From: Deferribacter autotrophicus | GTDB taxonomy: Bacteria > Chrysiogenota > Deferribacteres > Deferribacterales > Deferribacteraceae | Direction of reading: 5' to 3' | NCBI RefSeq assembly: GCF_008362905.1 | Contig: NZ_VFJB01000010.1 | Location: 85,655 to 149,654 of the forward strand | DNA length: 64,000 nucleotides | Shown: positions 44,620 through 54,116 of the stretch, in pieces | Numbering within the stretch: position 1 is the stretch's first letter | Layout: each line of letters begins with the position of its first letter | The notes under the pieces: model-generated | What the model was told of the DNA's origin: nothing | Databases searched by the model: none | What the model saw: only the letters and a program-made list of their open reading frames with translations | Made by a program: the position numbers and the translations under genes

Positions 44620-45648
44620 ATGATATATCAAATTATATGGTTTGCACTTTGGGGACTTTTATGGGCCGTTTATTTTATGCTAGATGGATTTGATCTTGGT
44701 GCTGGTATATTGCATCCGTTTGTTGCAAAAACAGATGAAGAAAAGAGAATAGTAATTAATACATTAGGACCTGTATGGGACGGTAATGAGGTATGGTTAA
44801 TTACTGCAGGTGGAGCAACTTTTGCTGCATTCCCTACAACTTATGCTTATATGTTTAGCTACCTTTACACCCCTCTTTTGATACTTTTGTTTGCACTTAT
44901 TTTTAGAGGAGTTTCTTTTGAGTTTAGAGGTAAAAAAGATAGCCCTGCCTGGAAAAAAGGTTGGGACATTGCTATCTTTGCAGGAAGTTTAATTCCTGCC
45001 CTTCTTTTTGGTGTAGCTTTTGGTAATATATTTGCCGGTTTACCAATAGACGAACAAGGATACCATGGAAGTCTTGCCTATCTCTTAAACCCCTATGGAA
45101 TTTTAACAGGTATACTTTTCGTACTATTATTCATAAATCATGGAGCTTTATGGCTATCCATTAAAACAACCGGTGATCTTTCTAAAAGGGCAAGAAGTAT
45201 TGCAGTAAAAATATGGCCTTTATTGGTGGCCGTCGCAGTATTATTTTTGATCTTCTCAGCCTTTAAAACTCATCTTTATGATAATTACATCAAAAATCCT
45301 GTGTGGTTCATTGTACCTGCCATTGCTGTACTAAGTTTACTCTCTATTTTTGTCCTGATTAAAAACTCACCTGTAAAAGCATTTTTTGCCTCATGCATTA
45401 CTATTTTAACAGTGATATTTACAGGTATTATTGGTCTGTATCCAAACCTTATTCCATCCAATATTGATCCAAAATACAGCTTAACAGCATTTAACTCATC
45501 CTCAAGCACATATACTCTAAAAATTATGACCCTCGTGGTAATAATGTTTGTACCGATTGTTATTTTTTATCAGATTTGGACTTACAAAATATTTAAAGAT
45601 CCAGTAACACCGGAAGATTTAAAAGATCCAGAAACAGAAGCCTATTAA
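44620..45648 (+). CDS. cydB: Cytochrome bd quinol oxidase subunit II
   Basis: A 342-residue protein with eight helices. The N-terminal FMLDGFDLGAGILHPF and VWDGNEVWLITAGGATFAAFP are family signatures. It pairs with CydA to form the hemes b595/d active complex. AGGAGGGAACC stands before the ATG, 9 bases after cydA. No cydX-like small gene is seen before the terminator. CydDC assembly genes are not in the window. Confidence 0.96.
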   Translation: MIYQIIWFALWGLLWAVYFMLDGFDLGAGILHPFVAKTDEEKRIVINTLGPVWDGNEVWLITAGGATFAAFPTTYAYMFSYLYTPLLILLFALIFRGVSFEFRGKKDSPAWKKGWDIAIFAGSLIPALLFGVAFGNIFAGLPIDEQGYHGSLAYLLNPYGILTGILFVLLFINHGALWLSIKTTGDLSKRARSIAVKIWPLLVAVAVLFLIFSAFKTHLYDNYIKNPVWFIVPAIAVLSLLSIFVLIKNSPVKAFFASCITILTVIFTGIIGLYPNLIPSNIDPKYSLTAFNSSSSTYTLKIMTLVVIMFVPIVIFYQIWTYKIFKDPVTPEDLKDPETEAY

Positions 45649-45676
45649 AAAAGAGGGCAGTAACGCCCTCTTTTTT
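45649..45676. terminator. Bidirectional terminator between cydB and lexA
   Basis: The stem aaagagggc / gccctcttt with a 6-base loop is flanked by A on the left and T on the right. It overlaps the lexA stop region. Confidence 0.87.
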
Positions 45677-46271
45677 ATATAACAGTCCGCATCACATAAA
45701 CCACTTTTCCAATTATCTCAAAATCGTCATTATCTCTCACTATTATATCTTCATACGCTTTGTTCTCAGGTCTTAATATGAAATAGCCGTTTTCTTTAAT
45801 ATATGTTTTTACCGTTACTTCACCGTTTAACCTGAAAACGCCTATCTCACCGTTTGCTAGCTCTTTTGTTAGCTCCACTAAAATATAATCACCGTCAAAA
45901 ATCTTCTTTTCAATCATACTGTCGCCAAAAACCTTTAAAAAGAAAAACCTTTCTTTATTATTAAACCTGGTCAGGTCTATGTATTCAATAACATTTTCTT
46001 CAGATATTACGGGATACCCTGCCACCACTTTGCCTAATACAGGCAATCCTTTATTATCAAAAAAATCATCAACTATCTCTATACTTCTTGCCTGTTGAGG
46101 ATTTTTTCTAATCACCCCCTTTGCTTCAAGTCTATCAAGCATCTTTTTTACAGATGCTGTGGATGATAAGTTGAGTCCCTTGCATATCTCTCTTACAGAG
46201 GGTACATAGCCATTTTTATCCTTAAATTCTTTGATGTACCCAAGCATCTTCTTTTGCTTATCTGTCAGCAT
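45675..46271 (-). CDS. lexA: LexA repressor
   Basis: The start is placed at the ATG behind AAGGAGAAA, giving 198 residues; a longer frame adds seven. The N-terminal winged HTH is QKKMLGYIKEFKDKNGYVPSVREICKGLNLSS. The self-cleavage site is Ala84-Gly85 in VVAGYP, the catalytic Ser118 lies in FGDSM and the Lys155 partner in EVTVKTY. RecA-ssDNA triggers cleavage and SOS genes are expressed. It is divergent from dinB, and a perfect Gram-positive-type LexA box lies in the shared promoter. Confidence 0.96.
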   Translation of the reverse strand: MLTDKQKKMLGYIKEFKDKNGYVPSVREICKGLNLSSTASVKKMLDRLEAKGVIRKNPQQARSIEIVDDFFDNKGLPVLGKVVAGYPVISEENVIEYIDLTRFNNKERFFFLKVFGDSMIEKKIFDGDYILVELTKELANGEIGVFRLNGEVTVKTYIKENGYFILRPENKAYEDIIVRDNDDFEIIGKVVYVMRTVI

Positions 46272-46289
46272 AAAATTTCTCCTTGAAAA

Positions 46290-46303
46290 CAAACATTTGT
46301 TCG
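46290..46303. promoter_or_regulatory. LexA (SOS) box shared by lexA and dinB
   Basis: The minus strand reads CGAACAAATGTTTG, a perfect match to the Bacillus-type consensus CGAACRNRYGTTYG. It sits 19 bases before the lexA start and 43 before dinB, with a TATAAT -10 candidate (46306-46311) directly beside it. Confidence 0.85.
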
Positions 46304-46346
46304 CCTATAATATGCCATTATAAGTTTTAAAAATCAAGAGGTTTTA

Positions 46347-47549
46347 ATGATACTCTGTATAGATATGGATGCATTTTTTGCCTCTGTAGAACAGGCTTCA
46401 AACCCAAATTTGAGAGGAAAACCGATAGCCATAATAGGTGCAAAAGAGCGCACAGTAGTAACCACAGCATCCTACGAAGCAAGAAAATACGGCGTAAAAA
46501 CAGGCATGACAAAATATGAAGCCATGAAAATGTGCCCACATATTACCTTTATTGTGGGAAATAACCCTAAATATACCTACATCTCCAAACAAATTCACAA
46601 CTTTCTCCTTACCATTACTTACGATGTAGAAATGTATTCGGTAGACGAGGCTTTTTTAGATATATCACAGGTAAAAATGCCACCTGAAGACATAGCATCT
46701 CTTATAAAAAATTATATAAAAAAGAATTTTGGAATTACATGCTCCATAGGAGTAGGAAAAAATAAACTCATTGCAAAAATGGCAAGCGGTGTTAACAAAC
46801 CTGATGGTTATCTTTTTGTCCCACCTGAAAAATCCACAAGCTTCATAGATCAGTTTCAACTCTATGATATATGGGGGATAGGCAGGAGACTTTCAAAGAA
46901 ATTTGCAAATATGGGGATATTTACACCAAAAGATTTAAGAAAGCTAGGACTGACAAATCTGGTAAAAATGTTTGGGAAAAACGGTTATAAACTTTTTGCC
47001 ATGGCCCATGGCGATTATATCGGCAATATCAACGTTGAAGAAGAACCAGTCAAATCCATAGGTCACAGTATGACTTTACCCCATGATATATACTCTGAAA
47101 AAGAAGCTCTCCCCTATCTTTTGCAGCTTTGCGAAATGGTATCTGCAAGGGCAAGAAAAAATCGAGTATCCGGCAAAACAATATCAATATATTTGCGAGA
47201 TATACATATGAATACCTTTGGCAAAAGACATACACTCCCCTTTCTCACCTGTGCTACTCATCACATCTTTGAAGTTGCAAAACTCTTATTGAAAGAATAC
47301 GACCTATCTATAGGAATAAGACTTCTAGGTGTATCCCTTTCCAATCTGGTGCACAACTCGGTTCATCTAACCACCATAATGGAAAGCAACAAAAAAGAAA
47401 AAATCTACAAAGCAATAGATGAGATCAACAGCCGCTATGGAGACTTTACCATATCTTATGCTGCAATATTAAAATGCAAAAGAAAAGGTTCTCTTACTAT
47501 ATCACCAGCATGGAAACCATCAGGCATCAGAAACATAAACGTAAAATAA
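46347..47549 (+). CDS. dinB: DNA polymerase IV (DinB, Y-family)
   Basis: A 400-residue translesion polymerase. Metal-binding carboxylates lie in ILCIDMDAFFASVEQ and YSVDEAFLDIS (near residue 103), the steric-gate region in FASVEQ, and ARKYGVKTGMTKYEAMKMCP and GVGKNKLIAKMASGVNKPDG are typical. The little-finger domain follows from about 240. The C terminus lacks an obvious QxxLxLF clamp-binding motif. It copies damaged DNA with low fidelity during SOS. Divergent from lexA. Confidence 0.94.
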   Translation: MILCIDMDAFFASVEQASNPNLRGKPIAIIGAKERTVVTTASYEARKYGVKTGMTKYEAMKMCPHITFIVGNNPKYTYISKQIHNFLLTITYDVEMYSVDEAFLDISQVKMPPEDIASLIKNYIKKNFGITCSIGVGKNKLIAKMASGVNKPDGYLFVPPEKSTSFIDQFQLYDIWGIGRRLSKKFANMGIFTPKDLRKLGLTNLVKMFGKNGYKLFAMAHGDYIGNINVEEEPVKSIGHSMTLPHDIYSEKEALPYLLQLCEMVSARARKNRVSGKTISIYLRDIHMNTFGKRHTLPFLTCATHHIFEVAKLLLKEYDLSIGIRLLGVSLSNLVHNSVHLTTIMESNKKEKIYKAIDEINSRYGDFTISYAAILKCKRKGSLTISPAWKPSGIRNINVK

Positions 47550-47658
47550 AAAATTTCTTTTTACCTCTTACATTATACTTATAACAACCCTCTCGACAAA
47601 TAACATCCCCTTTGTTTTTATATCATTTGCTGCAACAATCATACTAACAAACTATTTG

Positions 47659-47674
47659 ATAATAGTACTATTAT
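47659..47674. repeat. 16-bp perfect palindrome
   Basis: ataatagtactattat lies in the 210-base AT-rich gap between dinB and the potassium channel, where no gene or terminator is seen. It could be an operator or chance in AT-rich DNA. Confidence 0.4.
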
Positions 47675-47759
47675 TAAACTTATTTATCAATAAAATGATT
47701 TACAGATATCATATATTTTGGGATAAGATAATGTAACTACTGCTGGAATAAAAATTTTA

Positions 47760-48581
47760 TCACTTTTTCAGGTTATAACCACAATTTTGGCAATAATTCG
47801 CATCAATATCGCTAATATCATAACCACACGATGGGCAGGCAAAAAAAACCATTTTATCGGCACGACGAGCCTTTGACATCTCCACAGCAAAAATCCCTGT
47901 AGGAACAGCCACAATGGCATAACCTATTATCATTGCCAAAGAAGCAATAAACTGTCCCACAGGGGTTTTAGGGGAAATATCACCGTAACCTACAGTAGTT
48001 AAAGTCACAATTGCCCAATAGATACTTTTTGGAATACTTGTGAATCCGTTTGCTTCCCCTTCCACCACATACATTATCGAACCTAAGATGATAACGAGAT
48101 TAAAAACCGCAAAAAGGAAAATCAAAATTTTAGCTCTACTGGCCTTTAATGCCTGCAACAAAGCATCAGCCTGATTTAAATATTGAATCAATTTTAAAAT
48201 CCTAAAAATTCTCAGTAATCTCAATATTCTGATAACAATGAAGTAATGACTGGTTGCAAAGATAATGGTCAAATATGTGGGTAAAACCGACAATAAATCC
48301 ACAACGCCAAAAAAACTTGTGGCGTATTTCAAAGGCCTTTTCACAACATACAATCTCAAAATATATTCAACTGTAAAAACAATTGTAAAAAACCATTCTA
48401 ACAGTTTAAAGATACCTGCAAATTTACTATGAACCTGCAAAATACTATCCAGCATAACAACCAAAACACTCATTAAAATAAAAATTATCAAAATCACATC
48501 GAACAGTTTACCCGCAAAAGTATCCGTCCCAAAAATAATTCTGTGAAGTTTCTCTCTATTTGGATGATAATACTCGGGCAT
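47760..48581 (-). CDS. Voltage-gated-type potassium channel with C-terminal zinc ribbon
   Basis: A 273-residue six-helix channel of the Kv/KvAP type. The S4 voltage-sensor helix has repeating arginines (RILRLLRIFRILKLIQYL, about residues 118-135), and the selectivity filter is TLTTVGYGD near residue 195. After S6 the cytoplasmic tail ends with CPSCGYDISDIDANYCQNCG, a two-CxxC zinc ribbon not usual for these channels. Such a ribbon might help tetramer assembly or bind a regulator. It moves K+ across the inner membrane. It is monocistronic. Confidence 0.9.
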   Translation of the reverse strand: MPEYYHPNREKLHRIIFGTDTFAGKLFDVILIIFILMSVLVVMLDSILQVHSKFAGIFKLLEWFFTIVFTVEYILRLYVVKRPLKYATSFFGVVDLLSVLPTYLTIIFATSHYFIVIRILRLLRIFRILKLIQYLNQADALLQALKASRAKILIFLFAVFNLVIILGSIMYVVEGEANGFTSIPKSIYWAIVTLTTVGYGDISPKTPVGQFIASLAMIIGYAIVAVPTGIFAVEMSKARRADKMVFFACPSCGYDISDIDANYCQNCGYNLKK

Positions 48582-48716
48582 AGTCTCTCCGTCTTATATA
48601 ATTTAGATTTATTTTACATTACAAAAAATCATTGCGTCAATGAAAACTACGTCTCTTATAAAATATTCCTTGCTTTTTTAAAAATTGAAGCATAAAAGCG
48701 TGAAAAAGGAGATATC

Positions 48717-50309
48717 ATGAAATCAGAAAATTCTCAATTCGACATAATTGTAATCGGAGGTGGTGCTACAGGGTGTGGTGTAGCCCTTGATGCTGCAAGC
48801 AGAGGGTTCAAAACACTGCTTTTGGAAAAAAACGACTTTGCATCAGGCACAAGTAGTAGAAGTACAAAACTGCTACATGGCGGTGTAAGATATTTGGAAT
48901 CAGCTATAAAACATCTTGATAAAGAGCAATACAACCTTGTTAAAAGTAGTTTGAGAGAAAGATATCTGCTCATTCAAAATGCACCCCATCTATGTCATAA
49001 AATCGCTCTACTCACACCATTGTACAAATGGTATGAAATCCCTTACATATTTACTGGGCTTACAATCTATGACCTTTTATCAGGTAAAAAGACCCTTGGA
49101 AGAAGTAAAATAATAAGCAAAAAACGTGCAATCAAAGAGTTCCCGTCCTTGAAAAAAGATGGTTTAAAAGGGTGTGTCCAATACTACGATGGACAGTTTA
49201 ATGATATGCGAATGAATATTACAATAGCCAAGACAGCAGAGAGGTACGGTGCAAAATTACTGAATTATACAGAAGTTAAAGATTTTATTAAAGAAAACGG
49301 TAAAATCAAAGGGGTAATATTTTACGATAAAATAGAAGATAAAAACAAAGAAGCTTTCGCAAAGGTGGTAATCAACGCCACAGGCCCTTTTACCGACACT
49401 ATCAGAAAACTCGATAACCCCCATTGTGAAGAGATAATGCAGGTTTCATCGGGGATACATATCGCCGTTGATAAATCCTATGCTCCAAGAAATGAGGGGT
49501 TGTTAATACCAAAAACTGAAGACGGCAGAGTTCTTTTTATACTTCCCTGGGAAGATGCATGCATAATCGGTACCACGGACGAACCTGCTGAAGTGGACGA
49601 GTACCCCAAGGCAAAAGAAAAAGAGATTGATTACTTAATAAGACATATAAACATGTATTTTGATGTAAAAGTAACAAAAGACGATATAAAATCCGTATGG
49701 TCAGGATTAAGACCCCTTGTCAAAAACTCTTCCACGAATGATACAGCTTCAATCGTAAGAGACCATTATATTAAAATCTCTGAATCAAATCTTGTGACAA
49801 TTACTGGCGGGAAATGGACAACCTTCAGGAAAATGGCAGAAGATACTATTAACTATATCATACCTCACTTCAAGTTATCACCAAAAAATCGATGTATAAC
49901 CGAAGAAATTATCTATTATGGAAGTGAAGGTTTTGATGAAAATTATAAGAACAAGCTATTGGAATCAAATTATTTCGATAAAGAGATTTTAAATCATCTT
50001 ATTAAAAATTACGGCACAAAAACGGAAGAAATAATCCATATTGCCCAAAAAGAAAATCTCGGCGATAAATTACTGGAAAGCAAACCTATCATATTGGCTG
50101 AAATCATATATGCCATCAGAAAAGAATACGCACGGAAACCTCTTGATTTTCTTGTAAGAAGAACCTCCCTTGCAGAAACCGATTTAAATAGTGCAAAGAA
50201 AGCTCTGGATACAACTGTTGAAATCTTTTCAAAAGAATTAGACTGGGACAATGAGACAAAAAATAATGTAAAAGCGGAAGCTTTAAAGATTTTAAGTGAC
50301 GCAATATGA
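48717..50309 (+). CDS. glpD: Aerobic-type glycerol-3-phosphate dehydrogenase
   Basis: A 530-residue FAD enzyme on the inner-membrane face, oxidising glycerol 3-phosphate to dihydroxyacetone phosphate and passing electrons to quinone. FAD binding shows in IIVIGGGATGCGVALDAASRG at the N terminus, the family motif in FASGTSSRSTKLLHGGVRYLE, and the later IIGTTDEPAE and TGGKWTTFRKMAED. The C-terminal helical DAO_C domain is present. AAAAGGAGAT precedes the ATG. It is followed by a glycerophosphodiesterase 10 bases downstream, so the pair recycles glycerophosphodiesters from lipids. Confidence 0.95.
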   Translation: MKSENSQFDIIVIGGGATGCGVALDAASRGFKTLLLEKNDFASGTSSRSTKLLHGGVRYLESAIKHLDKEQYNLVKSSLRERYLLIQNAPHLCHKIALLTPLYKWYEIPYIFTGLTIYDLLSGKKTLGRSKIISKKRAIKEFPSLKKDGLKGCVQYYDGQFNDMRMNITIAKTAERYGAKLLNYTEVKDFIKENGKIKGVIFYDKIEDKNKEAFAKVVINATGPFTDTIRKLDNPHCEEIMQVSSGIHIAVDKSYAPRNEGLLIPKTEDGRVLFILPWEDACIIGTTDEPAEVDEYPKAKEKEIDYLIRHINMYFDVKVTKDDIKSVWSGLRPLVKNSSTNDTASIVRDHYIKISESNLVTITGGKWTTFRKMAEDTINYIIPHFKLSPKNRCITEEIIYYGSEGFDENYKNKLLESNYFDKEILNHLIKNYGTKTEEIIHIAQKENLGDKLLESKPIILAEIIYAIRKEYARKPLDFLVRRTSLAETDLNSAKKALDTTVEIFSKELDWDNETKNNVKAEALKILSDAI

Positions 50310-50319
50310 GGTAATAGAT

Positions 50320-51057
50320 ATGAAAATTATTGCTCATAGAGGCGCTTCATTTTATGCGCCTGAAAATACAATGTCTGCATTTGATCTGGCCATGACCTTT
50401 GGAGTTGATGGACTTGAAATGGATGTTCACATGACAAAGGATAAAAAGATTGTTATAATTCATGATGACTCCACCGGTCGTACAGGTACAAGAAATTATA
50501 AAGTCAAGAATAGCAAATTTGAAACATTGAACAAAATAGATGTCGGCAGTTGGTTTGATCCCAAATTCAAAGGTGAAAAAATACCCCTTCTTGAAAATTT
50601 GATAGATAAAACCCCTGATTATCTGGATCTATATATTGAAATTAAATCAGGAATCGAAATTACCGAAGTTTTTTATGAATTTATAAAAGGTTATGAATTT
50701 AGGAAAAATCAGATTATTATTATCAGTTTCAACTATGAGCTGGTATCAAAACTAAAATCCCTATTACCTGATTTTAAAGTGTTGTGGATAGTGGAATACG
50801 GATACAATGTAACCATCGAAAAAAATATGTATAAAAATGTATTTAAAAAGATTGAAGAGGCAAATTTGGACGGTATCTCAACCCTTGCCGATCTAACCCA
50901 CTGTATTCGTATGGCAAAAGAAATCAAAAAAAATAAATGGCTTTGGAATGTCTGGACAGTAGATAATCCCCATCTTGCAAAACAGCTCATGAACCTTGGA
51001 GTTACTTCATTATCCACAAACAGGCCGGATTGGATAATAAAACATTTATCAAATTAG
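50320..51057 (+). CDS. Glycerophosphodiester phosphodiesterase
   Basis: The start is placed at the ATG behind GAGGTAATAG, giving 245 residues; a GTG 24 bases upstream would overlap glpD. The GDPD TIM barrel shows KIIAHRGASFYAPENTMSAFDLA with the first catalytic His, then GLEMDVHMTKDKKIVIIHDD with Glu, Asp and the second His, and WTVDNPHLAKQLMNLGVTSLSTNRPDWI at the end. No signal peptide, so it is cytoplasmic (UgpQ type). It hydrolyses glycerophosphodiesters to glycerol 3-phosphate, the substrate of GlpD just upstream. Confidence 0.93.
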   Translation: MKIIAHRGASFYAPENTMSAFDLAMTFGVDGLEMDVHMTKDKKIVIIHDDSTGRTGTRNYKVKNSKFETLNKIDVGSWFDPKFKGEKIPLLENLIDKTPDYLDLYIEIKSGIEITEVFYEFIKGYEFRKNQIIIISFNYELVSKLKSLLPDFKVLWIVEYGYNVTIEKNMYKNVFKKIEEANLDGISTLADLTHCIRMAKEIKKNKWLWNVWTVDNPHLAKQLMNLGVTSLSTNRPDWIIKHLSN

Positions 51058-51266
51058 TTAATGCTAATAAGGTATTAACTAATTAAAAATAAATAAATTC
51101 ATCCAGTTTTTGCTTATTTTACCCAAAAATCGGAAACAATAAAAAATAATTTTGGTCAGATTGCTTTTTCGTCTAAGGTCGAATCGCTATGATAATTTCA
51201 CACATATTATTACAGCAAGGATACTAAATTTTATTGAGAAGGATTCTATCGTGGAAATCAAAATAA

Positions 51267-52124
51267 CTATTCATCCTTTTTATTGCTAAAGTATAAATTT
51301 ATCAGAGCAAGCGTAGATGTAAACACAATCATTAAAAATGATATTGCATTTATCACAGGTGTACTTCCATCCCTTACCTGCAAATAAAGATTAATTGGCA
51401 AAGTAGGCTCAGAACCTACTAAAAACAAAGTAGTATTAAAGTTTTCAAAACTCATCAGAAATGCTACTGAACCACCCCCCAATAATGCAGGCTTTAGATA
51501 TCTCAAAGTAATATGCCATATAACTTCGAACCTGTTGGCACCAAGATTTAAAGCAGCCTCTTCCAACGTCCTATCGAATTTTTTTAATCTTGCAGAAACA
51601 ACCAGCACCACAAATGTTGTGATAAATGAAAACTGACCAAGTACCACTAACCAGAAACCGGGCGCAAACAATGGGGTATCAATACCTAAATGCTCTTCAA
51701 GAAAAGCACCCACAGAATTGCTGGCAAGTAAAATCGAAATACCCAAAATAACACCCGGAATTACAAGAGGTGCAAGGGTTAGAAAATATAAAGCCTGCTT
51801 AAATTTAAATTCTTCTTGCTCAAATAAAAATGCACCCATTGTGCCCACAATCAATGATAAAATGGACACTATGAATGCTGTTTTTATACTAATCCAAATA
51901 CTTCTCAAGTTATTCACATCATGAAAAAGCCCTACTCTATGCTCATTATTCGCAAAAAACCAGTCCAGCGTAAATCCTTTCCATGGCAAACTTGGAAAAT
52001 CGGAATTATTAAATGCTAGAATGCAGGTTATTACTAGTGGAGCAAACAAAAATACATAAAAAAGTATAATGTACATTTTAAGACTGATATTATATTTTTT
52101 ACTGCGAGGCAAAGTCCTAATCAT
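51267..52124 (-). CDS. potC: Spermidine/putrescine ABC transporter permease PotC
   Basis: A 285-residue protein with six helices. The EAA loop EEAALNLGANRFEVIWHITLRYLKPALLGG contacts PotA. The ATG overlaps the potB stop by four bases (ATGA). Family and operon context support polyamine uptake, but the ligand of PotD would decide the substrate. It ends the potDABC operon; no strong terminator follows. Confidence 0.92.
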   Translation of the reverse strand: MIRTLPRSKKYNISLKMYIILFYVFLFAPLVITCILAFNNSDFPSLPWKGFTLDWFFANNEHRVGLFHDVNNLRSIWISIKTAFIVSILSLIVGTMGAFLFEQEEFKFKQALYFLTLAPLVIPGVILGISILLASNSVGAFLEEHLGIDTPLFAPGFWLVVLGQFSFITTFVVLVVSARLKKFDRTLEEAALNLGANRFEVIWHITLRYLKPALLGGGSVAFLMSFENFNTTLFLVGSEPTLPINLYLQVRDGSTPVINAISFLMIVFTSTLALINLYFSNKKDE

Positions 52125-52975
52125 TGAACCACCTTACTCAAGTTTTGTCTTGTAATTTTCAGAGCTATCCAAATAATCAATGTGGACAAGATCAACAGTA
52201 AAAATCCGAAGGCTGCACCTTGATTCCAGTTAAAACTAGCAATAAATTGCGTATAAATCTGCTCGGTAAACCAGAGTGAATTTTTCCCACCGATTAAGTT
52301 TGGAGTAAGATAATTACCAAGGGTTAACATAAAAACCACAATGGAACCAGATGTTAACCCTGGCTTTGCATGCGGTATAATTATCTTAAAAACAATATCT
52401 TTTGTTGAAGCACCGAGGTCATAAGCTGCCTCTATTAAATGATCATCCAGACTCTCCATTACAGAAATGAGAGGCACCACCATAAAAAGCATCGATGTAT
52501 AAACAAGCACCATTATCATCGAAATATCATTGTACAAAAACTCAATCGGTCTATTGAGAATACCAAGTTTAACCAAAAAATGATTAATCACACCACTTTC
52601 TCTCAACAATATCATCCATCCATATACCCTAACAAGCTCACTGACCCAAAAAGGCATAAGTAGTAAAATAGATAAAAAATTACTGAATCTCGGATTAACA
52701 ACTTTTGTTATAAAAAAAGACACTGGCAACGCTATTATCGCGGTAATTATAGTTACAAGTATGGAATAAACTGCTGTTCTTACAAACGTAACCCAATAAA
52801 TTGGCTCTGTAAAAAAATTTTTATAGTTTTGTAAACTCCATACAAGCTCACCCAAATCATTTTCTGCCCTTAAAGACATAATGAGCAAATCGATATGAGG
52901 AATCACAATTAAAAGAAAAAGCCATAAAACCACAGGTATTAAAAAAATATAAAACCCCAATTTTGCATGTTTCAT
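52121..52975 (-). CDS. potB: Spermidine/putrescine ABC transporter permease PotB
   Basis: A 284-residue, six-helix permease with the EAA motif EAAYDLGASTKDIVFKIIIPHAKPGLTSG. It pairs with PotC in the membrane and starts 5 bases after potA. The length is typical. Confidence 0.92.
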   Translation of the reverse strand: MKHAKLGFYIFLIPVVLWLFLLIVIPHIDLLIMSLRAENDLGELVWSLQNYKNFFTEPIYWVTFVRTAVYSILVTIITAIIALPVSFFITKVVNPRFSNFLSILLLMPFWVSELVRVYGWMILLRESGVINHFLVKLGILNRPIEFLYNDISMIMVLVYTSMLFMVVPLISVMESLDDHLIEAAYDLGASTKDIVFKIIIPHAKPGLTSGSIVVFMLTLGNYLTPNLIGGKNSLWFTEQIYTQFIASFNWNQGAAFGFLLLILSTLIIWIALKITRQNLSKVVQ

Positions 52976-52980
52976 AAGCT

Positions 52981-54063
52981 TTACTCTCTCTCAAAGGCTA
53001 TACAATTTTCAGGATGCCATCCCAACTCAATAACATCACCTGGCTTGATATAATCAAACTGTTTATTTTGGGGTAATGCCACAATAATTTCCTTTTCGCT
53101 ATTTTCAACAACGGTTAAAAGTCTACTGTTTGCGCCGTCAAATAAAATAGTCTTAACTCTTACTTTTAATCTATTTAAATCGTCTATTTTATTATCAGGT
53201 TTAATGATAAAGGCTTCCGGCCTCACAAAAAAAATGCAATTTTTTTTATTCAAATGATCCAGTGTTTTCACATGGAATTGGTACCCTTCGGAAGTTTGAA
53301 CCAAAGCCGTGCCTTTGTCTTGTGAAACAACTTCCGCTTCCCATCCATTATTATCCCCCACAAACTGAGCCACAAAAGCAGTCTGAGGATATTTGTAAAG
53401 ATTTTGTGGTGTATCCACCTGCTCAAATTTACCAGCATTCATCACCGCCACATAATCAGACATTACAAGAGCTTCAGATTGGTCATGAGTTATATAAACA
53501 AAAGTTGTTCCCACTTCAGTTTGCAATTTTTTAAGTTCTACTTTCATCTGTTCTCTCAACTTTAAATCAAGAGCACCCAAAGGTTCATCAAGGAGCAAAA
53601 CGGAAGGCTCCAATACAAGACATCTTGCAATGGCAATTCTCTGTTTCTGTCCACCTGACAATTGACTGATTGCCTTTTTTTCAAATCCTGGCAACCCCAC
53701 TCTTTCTAATATATCTTTTACTTTTTTCTTAATCTCATTATTTGGAACTTTTCTTCGTCTAAGTCCAAAGGCAATATTTTCTTCAACATTCATCATCGGA
53801 AACAGAGCAAGATTCTGAAAAACAAGATTAACAGGCCTTTTATTTGGCGGCAAACCGTTAACAAGATTCCCTCTAATGTAAATTTCACCTGAAGTTGGCT
53901 CTAAAAACCCGGCAATCATCCTTAACAAAGTCGTTTTACCACATCCGGAAGGACCTAAAATGGAAAAAAACTTACCCTGCTCTACCTTAAAACTTACACC
54001 CTTTACCGCAGTAAAATCTCCGAATTTTTTAACAACACTTCTCACATCAAGATCAAATCGCAT
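52981..54063 (-). CDS. potA: Spermidine/putrescine ABC transporter ATPase PotA
   Basis: A 360-residue ATPase. Walker A GPSGCGKTTLLRMI (near residue 37), signature LSGGQKQRIAIARCL, Walker B VLLLDEPLGALD and H-loop THDQSEAL are all seen. The C-terminal TOBE-type domain (about 280-360) fits the PotA/MalK group. It powers PotBC. It follows potD after a 53-base gap with a weak GC hairpin. Confidence 0.93.
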   Translation of the reverse strand: MRFDLDVRSVVKKFGDFTAVKGVSFKVEQGKFFSILGPSGCGKTTLLRMIAGFLEPTSGEIYIRGNLVNGLPPNKRPVNLVFQNLALFPMMNVEENIAFGLRRRKVPNNEIKKKVKDILERVGLPGFEKKAISQLSGGQKQRIAIARCLVLEPSVLLLDEPLGALDLKLREQMKVELKKLQTEVGTTFVYITHDQSEALVMSDYVAVMNAGKFEQVDTPQNLYKYPQTAFVAQFVGDNNGWEAEVVSQDKGTALVQTSEGYQFHVKTLDHLNKKNCIFFVRPEAFIIKPDNKIDDLNRLKVRVKTILFDGANSRLLTVVENSEKEIIVALPQNKQFDYIKPGDVIELGWHPENCIAFERE

Positions 54064-54088
54064 TTATAACCCCTTAATGAAAATAAGG

Positions 54089-54108
54089 AAAGGGGTAACC
54101 CCCCCCTT
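54089..54108 (-). terminator. Weak intra-operon hairpin between potD and potA
   Basis: ggggt / acccc with extra pairing stands in an AT-rich gap. On the minus strand it is followed by TTTCCTTATTTT, so it may lower expression of potABC relative to potD. Confidence 0.4.
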
Positions 54109-54116
54109 ACTTTTGC

